Source: JBCDGZ01 sp038750655
GTDB lineage: Bacteria > Bacteroidota > Bacteroidia > Chitinophagales > Saprospiraceae
NCBI GenBank assembly: GCA_038750655.1
Contig: JBCDGZ010000192.1
Location: 1 to 11,438, forward strand
Direction: 5' to 3'
DNA: 11,438 nucleotides
In this document: positions 6,793-11,438 of the stretch, one piece after another
Layout: each line of letters starts with the position of its first letter
How positions within the stretch are numbered: position 1 is the stretch's first letter
The notes under the pieces: generated by a model
Databases searched by the model: none
Seen by the model: the letters and a program-made list of their open reading frames with translations, nothing else
Told to the model about the DNA's origin: nothing
Program-made: the position numbers and the translations under genes

Positions 6793-8268
6793 GTGGCCCG
6801 AAAAGCAATTATCATTGGATCTGGATTTGCCGGTTTATCGACCGCTAGCTGTTTGGCCGAAAAAGGCTACGACGTTACAGTGCTCGAAAAAAATGCTTTG
6901 CCGGGGGGCCGCGCCCGCAAATTTGAAGCAAAAGGCTTTACTTTTGATATGGGGCCTAGCTGGTACTGGATGCCTGAGGTATTCGAAAATTTCTTTGGCC
7001 GCTTCGGCCGCAAGCCTTCGGATTACTACCACCTTGTTCGACTCGATCCTTCTTATTCGGTATTCTTTGGTCAGGATGACATTATGGAGGTCCCCGCCAA
7101 GATGGACGACCTCTGTGCGATGTTCGATCGCTATGAGCCCGGAAGCAGTAAGCAGCTCAAGCGTTTCCTCAAAGAAGCCCATTATAAGTATGAGGTGGGG
7201 ATGAATGAATTTGTCTTCAAACCTGGCCACTCCATTTTCGAATTTGCTGATATTCGAGTACTAAAGAGCTTGTTCCGCCTACAGCTTTTCAGCTCTATGT
7301 CCTCGCATGTTCGTGGCTTATTCAACCATCCACAATTGATTCAGTTATTGGAATTTCCCGTGCTGTTTCTTGGGGCTACTTCTCAGAAGACGCCAGCACT
7401 GTACAGTCTAATGAATTATGCAGACATGGCATTGGGCACTTGGTATCCGATGGGGGGGATGTATAAGATTGCTGAGGGGATGTACAGATTAGCGAAGGAA
7501 CTGGGCGCTAAATTTCGGTTCGATGAGGCGGTCCGCCGGATAGAAGTGGTTGAAGGGCAGGCCCGGAAGGTCATTACCGATCAGGGGAGTTACATGGCTG
7601 ATGTTGTCATTGGAGGTGCTGATTATCACCACATCGAAACCCAACTGCTGGATAAGGCCAACCGTTCTTACTCTCCTTCTTATTGGATGAAGCGGACGAT
7701 GGCGCCTTCTTCTCTATTATTTTATTTGGGGGTCAATAAAAAGTTGAAAAATCTGCATCACCACAACTTATTTTTTGATGAAGACTTTGCGCGCCACGCT
7801 CATGTCATTTACGAAAAGCCCGAATGGCCAGAGAAGCCGCTGTTCTATGTGTGTAGCCCGTCGATCACCGACGCCAGCGTCGCGCCTGAAGGCTGCGAAA
7901 ACCTGTTTATCCTAGTACCTCTGGCTCCTGACCTCGAGGATAGTGAAGCCCAACGAGAAAAGTGCTACGATACGGTGATGACACGTCTGGAGAAATTGAC
8001 TGGCCAGGAAATTCGCAGTTCTGTAGTTTACAAGCGTTCCTTTGCCCATCGCGATTTTGTTGAAGATTACAACTCCTTCAAAGGCAATGCGTATGGCTTG
8101 GCTAACACCCTGATGCAGACCGCCTTCCTCAAGCCCAAGCTGAAAAGCAAGAAGGTCAATAATCTTTTTTACGCCGGACAGCTGACCACGCCCGGCCCGG
8201 GCGTACCGCCTTCGATCATTTCCGGCCAGGTGGTCGCCGACGAAGTATACAAGACTTTACAATCCTAA
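6793..8268 (+). CDS. crtI: Phytoene desaturase (lycopene-forming)
   Basis: FAD-dependent, membrane-associated desaturase that converts 15-cis-phytoene to lycopene through successive desaturations. The 491 residues match the CrtI family. The N-terminal Rossmann motif GSGFAG (9-14) is followed by LEKNALPGGRARKFE, the flavin-binding continuation typical of CrtI. The C-terminal signature YAGQLTTPGPGVPPSIISG spans about 460-478. The start is GTG at 6793: the frame upstream hits a TGA at 6763-6765 with no ATG or TTG between, and the Rossmann strand begins at residue 4. There is no SD. It is the first gene of a three-gene operon, 16 nt ahead of crtB. The CrtI family also contains diapophytoene desaturases and neurosporene desaturases (CrtD), which sequence alone does not fully exclude, but the neighbouring crtB and lycopene cyclase favour phytoene-to-lycopene activity. 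Confidence 0.93.
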   Translation: MARKAIIIGSGFAGLSTASCLAEKGYDVTVLEKNALPGGRARKFEAKGFTFDMGPSWYWMPEVFENFFGRFGRKPSDYYHLVRLDPSYSVFFGQDDIMEVPAKMDDLCAMFDRYEPGSSKQLKRFLKEAHYKYEVGMNEFVFKPGHSIFEFADIRVLKSLFRLQLFSSMSSHVRGLFNHPQLIQLLEFPVLFLGATSQKTPALYSLMNYADMALGTWYPMGGMYKIAEGMYRLAKELGAKFRFDEAVRRIEVVEGQARKVITDQGSYMADVVIGGADYHHIETQLLDKANRSYSPSYWMKRTMAPSSLLFYLGVNKKLKNLHHHNLFFDEDFARHAHVIYEKPEWPEKPLFYVCSPSITDASVAPEGCENLFILVPLAPDLEDSEAQREKCYDTVMTRLEKLTGQEIRSSVVYKRSFAHRDFVEDYNSFKGNAYGLANTLMQTAFLKPKLKSKKVNNLFYAGQLTTPGPGVPPSIISGQVVADEVYKTLQS

Positions 8269-8284
8269 CTAATACCGCAAGCTT

Positions 8285-9118
8285 ATGAAATTATATCACC
8301 AAACTTGTACAGAATGTAGCCAGTTGATTACTCAGCGTTACAGCACTTCTTTTTCGATGGGAATTCGTCTCTTTGATAAGAAATTCAGAGGGCCAATCTA
8401 TAGCATCTACGGTTTTGTACGCTTTGCTGATGAAATCGTGGATACCTTTCACGATTATCCAAAGGCAGAGTTATTGGATAATTTCAAAGCGGATACCTAT
8501 AAAGCTATAGAGCAGGGGATCAGCCTGAATCCGGTCTTGCACAGTTTTCAGTTAGTGGTGAATAAATATGGGATTGAGCGGGAATTGATCGATGCTTTTT
8601 TGAAAAGTATGGAGATGGACCTGTACCACAATCAGTATGAAGACTCTTTGTACAAAGAATACATCTATGGATCAGCCGAGGTTGTTGGCCTGATGTGTAT
8701 GCGGGTTTTCTGTGAAGGAGATGAAGAACTTTTCGAGCGCCTGCGCGCCCCAGCTTGTAGCCTGGGAGCCGCCTTTCAGAAGGTCAATTTCCTCCGGGAC
8801 ATTCGTAGCGATTACGATGATCGAGGTAGAGTCTATTTTCCTGGAGTAGACTTTAGTAATTTTTCCAATAATGCCAAACTGGAAATTGAGAAAGACATAC
8901 AACACGATTTTGATATGGCCTACAAAGGCATTATCAAGCTGCCCAAAAGTGCCAAGTATGGAGTCTACCTAGCCTATATTTACTACTTGAACTTGTTTAA
9001 GAAAATCTGTCGGACTAATGCCAACAGGATTACCCAGGAGAGAATAAGAGTGCACGACGGTAAAAAAATCATGTTACTTTGCAGTTCCGCTGTAAAGAGC
9101 AGACTGAATATTATGTAA
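8285..9118 (+). CDS. crtB: Phytoene synthase
   Basis: Condenses two geranylgeranyl diphosphate molecules head-to-head to 15-cis-phytoene, the first committed step of carotenoid synthesis. The 277 residues are a normal bacterial length and form the all-alpha squalene/phytoene synthase fold. Both Mg-diphosphate-binding motifs are present: ADEIVD (Asp49 and Asp53) and LRDIRSD (Asp172 and Asp176), the latter followed by the family motif GRVYFP (181-186). YSTSFSMGIRLF near the N-terminus is also typical of the family. The ATG at 8285 follows crtI by 16 nt, and the stop is 10 nt before the lycopene cyclase gene, so the three are almost certainly co-transcribed. A squalene or diapophytoene synthase is the alternative within the family. 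The operon partners favour phytoene. Confidence 0.94.
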   Translation: MKLYHQTCTECSQLITQRYSTSFSMGIRLFDKKFRGPIYSIYGFVRFADEIVDTFHDYPKAELLDNFKADTYKAIEQGISLNPVLHSFQLVVNKYGIERELIDAFLKSMEMDLYHNQYEDSLYKEYIYGSAEVVGLMCMRVFCEGDEELFERLRAPACSLGAAFQKVNFLRDIRSDYDDRGRVYFPGVDFSNFSNNAKLEIEKDIQHDFDMAYKGIIKLPKSAKYGVYLAYIYYLNLFKKICRTNANRITQERIRVHDGKKIMLLCSSAVKSRLNIM

Positions 9119-9128
9119 ATGCCCTTGT

Positions 9129-9986
9129 ATGGATAATGGCAGCAAGACTAGCACCCTATCGACAACCCGAACGCTGACAAGACCGCTTGCCTACCTCGTA
9201 GTAATACTGGTAGTCTTGCTGGTCGGTCTGCTTTGGGCGCGTGCTGCGGTACGGCCTGCGGATTACCAACTCTCTATTTTTCAATTCGGAAGTGTTGCCT
9301 TTTTTGAAACTTCCAATCTCTACTACTATTTACACCTCTTCACCTTTGTGCCTGTCTTTTTGCTGAGCTTTGATCGGCGAGTACATTTTTATACCCGCTG
9401 GCCTGCTCTTCTTCCGGCAATCGCCATTGTCGGCGCATTTTTTATCCTCTGGGACGTATTCTTCACCTATCTACATGTCTGGGGCTTCAACGATACCTAT
9501 TTCGCAGGAACCACCTTCTTGCACTTGCCAATTGAGGAGTGGTTATTTTTCTTTACCGTACCCTATGCCTGCGTTTTTATTTATGCATGTTTGAACTATT
9601 ACCTTCCCAAAGATTACCTGGCTCCTTACGAGCGCTACATAACACCCGGTCTGGCCTTGCTGCTTTTCGTTTTGGGGCTACTCAACTGGGATCAACTCTA
9701 TACGGCTACCACTTTCTTACTGACTGCAAGCTTTCTGTTCTACCATTGGTGTTTTATCCCGAATACTTACCGCAGTCGATTTTATTTGGCCTACCTAGTC
9801 TCCATCATTCCCTTTCTCATCGTTAACGGCGTTCTGACCGGTGGATTCACCGAACAACCTGTTGTGATGTACAATCCATTGGATAATTTTGGGATTCGAA
9901 TCGGTTCCGTTCCGATTGAGGATACTGTTTATTCCTTATTAATGTTGATAGGGGTAACGACCTTTATGGAGCATTTCGAAAAGTAG
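9129..9986 (+). CDS. Lycopene cyclase, CrtYcd-fusion type
   Basis: Integral membrane cyclase of the heterodimeric (CrtYc/CrtYd) type fused in one chain, unrelated to FAD-dependent CrtY. It should cyclise the psi ends of lycopene to beta-ionone rings. About eight membrane segments are visible at 20-37, 66-81, 92-113, 137-158, 171-186, 190-209, 217-237 and 265-281. Two lycopene-cyclase repeats carry the paired motifs LPIEEW (133-138, Pro-x-Glu-Glu) and VPIEDT (261-266, Pro-x-Glu-Asp). The first repeat also has the typical LSFDRRVHFY (79-88) and LWDVFFT. Residues 1-60, with an additional membrane segment, precede the usual family start. The ATG at 9129 is chosen; an ATG at 9119 is out of frame and stops after five codons. 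It is the last gene of the crt operon, followed by a candidate terminator. Whether one or both ends of lycopene are cyclised cannot be told. Confidence 0.88.
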   Translation: MDNGSKTSTLSTTRTLTRPLAYLVVILVVLLVGLLWARAAVRPADYQLSIFQFGSVAFFETSNLYYYLHLFTFVPVFLLSFDRRVHFYTRWPALLPAIAIVGAFFILWDVFFTYLHVWGFNDTYFAGTTFLHLPIEEWLFFFTVPYACVFIYACLNYYLPKDYLAPYERYITPGLALLLFVLGLLNWDQLYTATTFLLTASFLFYHWCFIPNTYRSRFYLAYLVSIIPFLIVNGVLTGGFTEQPVVMYNPLDNFGIRIGSVPIEDTVYSLLMLIGVTTFMEHFEK

Positions 9987-10068
9987 AAAAAATTTAATTC
10001 ACTTATGTGAAAAAAAACGCTTTGTATGTTGGTGTCAAGCAAGGTGTTGCAGAATAGGATTTTGCTCG

Positions 10069-10112
10069 AAAAGAGTGCCACTTAGAAGGCTCCAAATCGG
10101 GCATTTTTTTTT
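10069..10112 (+). terminator. Candidate terminator of the carotenoid operon
   Basis: AAAAGAGTGCC (10069-10079) can pair with GGCATTTTTTT (10100-10110) over 11 positions with two G-U pairs, around a 20-nt loop, and nine T residues follow the GGCA. The core is only TGCC/GGCA, the rest being A-T and G-U pairs, so it is weaker than the other two terminators. It lies about 80 nt past the cyclase stop and just ahead of the rRNA promoter. Confidence 0.5.
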
Positions 10113-10132
10113 GCATAAAAACTACAGAAAAT

Positions 10133-10164
10133 CTTGTTTGAAAGGATGAAAGATCATATCTTTG
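10133..10164 (+). promoter_or_regulatory. rRNA operon promoter
   Basis: TATCTTTG (10157-10164) matches the Bacteroidota -7 consensus TAnnTTTG exactly. CTTG (10133-10136) lies 20 bp upstream, in the range expected for the -33 TTG; a second TTTG (10137-10140) is 16 bp upstream. Transcription should begin near 10170, leaving a leader of about 256 nt before 16S. No second TAnnTTTG match is seen in the leader; GACCTTTG at 10342-10349 has a mismatch and lacks a -33 element. Confidence 0.7.
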
Positions 10165-10168
10165 CAAT

Positions 10169-10425
10169 CCGCTTTGAAGGAAGCGGTTTAGAGCGTAAAA
10201 GCTCAAAGAAATTATGGAGGTTCATTTTTAGTTAAAGGACCAAAGATGTAATCTCCGAAAAAGTTCATTGACATTGTTTGAGAATAAGACATTAAAGATA
10301 GTATGGTTTCTTAAGACGAATTAAGAGACGACACTCGAAAAGACCTTTGAATCAGGACTGGCTTTTCAACATAATAGATTTTATTTATCTCTGTTTTCGG
10401 ATGGAGACTAGATATAAAGATATTT
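10169..10425 (+). promoter_or_regulatory. rRNA leader with hairpins and a boxA-like site
   Basis: Four hairpins follow the predicted transcription start: CCGCTT/AAGCGG (10169-10186), GAGC/GCTC (10191-10204), GTTTCTTAA/TTAAGAGAC with loop GACGAA (10306-10329), and GAAAAG-CC/GG-CTTTTC with one bulged A (10337-10367). TTCATTGACA (10264-10273) resembles the antitermination boxA (CTCTTTAACA in E. coli; 7 of 10 bases) and sits where rrn leaders carry it. The RNase III processing stem cannot be checked because the 3' side of 16S is outside the window. Confidence 0.45.

Positions 10426-11438
<1,013 letters not shown>

Larger units (their letters stand above)
9987..10425 (+). other. crt-rrn intergenic region
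   Basis: This 439-bp stretch has no credible protein gene. It holds, in order, a short TTCAC/GTGAA hairpin followed by an A run (about 9999-10016), a candidate terminator for the crt operon, the rRNA promoter, and a structured leader ending at the 16S gene. No tRNA gene is seen. Confidence 0.7.

Noticed and set aside
9999..10016. TTCAC/GTGAA hairpin next to an A run
   Set aside because: On the plus strand it is followed by A, not T. On the minus strand no gene ends here. It is too short to call a terminator.
10003..10206. 67-codon minus-strand open frame between the crt operon and 16S
   Set aside because: It covers the candidate terminator and the rRNA promoter, has no recognisable motif, and ends in poly-Phe from an A tract.

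Overview
The window is chromosomal DNA from a member of the Bacteroidota, most likely the Saprospiria (Lewinella-like). Three things point there: the 5' part of a 16S rRNA gene at the right edge reads as Bacteroidota; promoters follow the Bacteroidota pattern (TTG/TTTG, about 19-20 bp, TAnnTTTG) rather than TTGACA/TATAAT; and most genes have AT-rich upstream regions with no Shine-Dalgarno sequence. The genus is inferred from remembered 16S features, not from a search.

Layout, left to right. A lone glutamate 5-kinase gene (proB, minus strand) diverges from a mitochondrial-type aconitase gene (plus strand). The aconitase gene ends in a textbook intrinsic terminator. Next comes rpsA, encoding ribosomal protein S1 with six S1 repeats, an acidic N-terminal extension and an unusual C-terminal helix-hairpin-helix module. 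It has its own -7 promoter element, a leader hairpin and an SD-like site, and ends in a strong terminator. A small lipoprotein rhodanese gene starts only 13 nt after that terminator's T tract. A candidate promoter for it overlaps the terminator and would give a nearly leaderless mRNA.

A 154-bp gap carrying a perfect 12-bp inverted repeat precedes a tight three-gene carotenoid operon, crtI-crtB-crtY(cd type), with 16- and 10-nt gaps. CrtB condenses GGPP to phytoene, CrtI desaturates it to lycopene, and the membrane CrtYcd-type protein cyclises lycopene ends to beta-ionone rings. No hydroxylase (crtZ) or ketolase lies in the window, so the final pigment cannot be read here. After a candidate terminator comes an rRNA promoter, a roughly 260-nt structured leader with a boxA-like site, and the first 1013 nt of 16S rRNA, cut by the window edge.

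Almost everything here is housekeeping or well-known metabolism. I see no new defence, mobile or multi-gene system. The points most worth a second look are the inverted repeat before crtI, the promoter overlapping the rpsA terminator, the S1-HhH fusion, and the extra N-terminal membrane segment of the lycopene cyclase.
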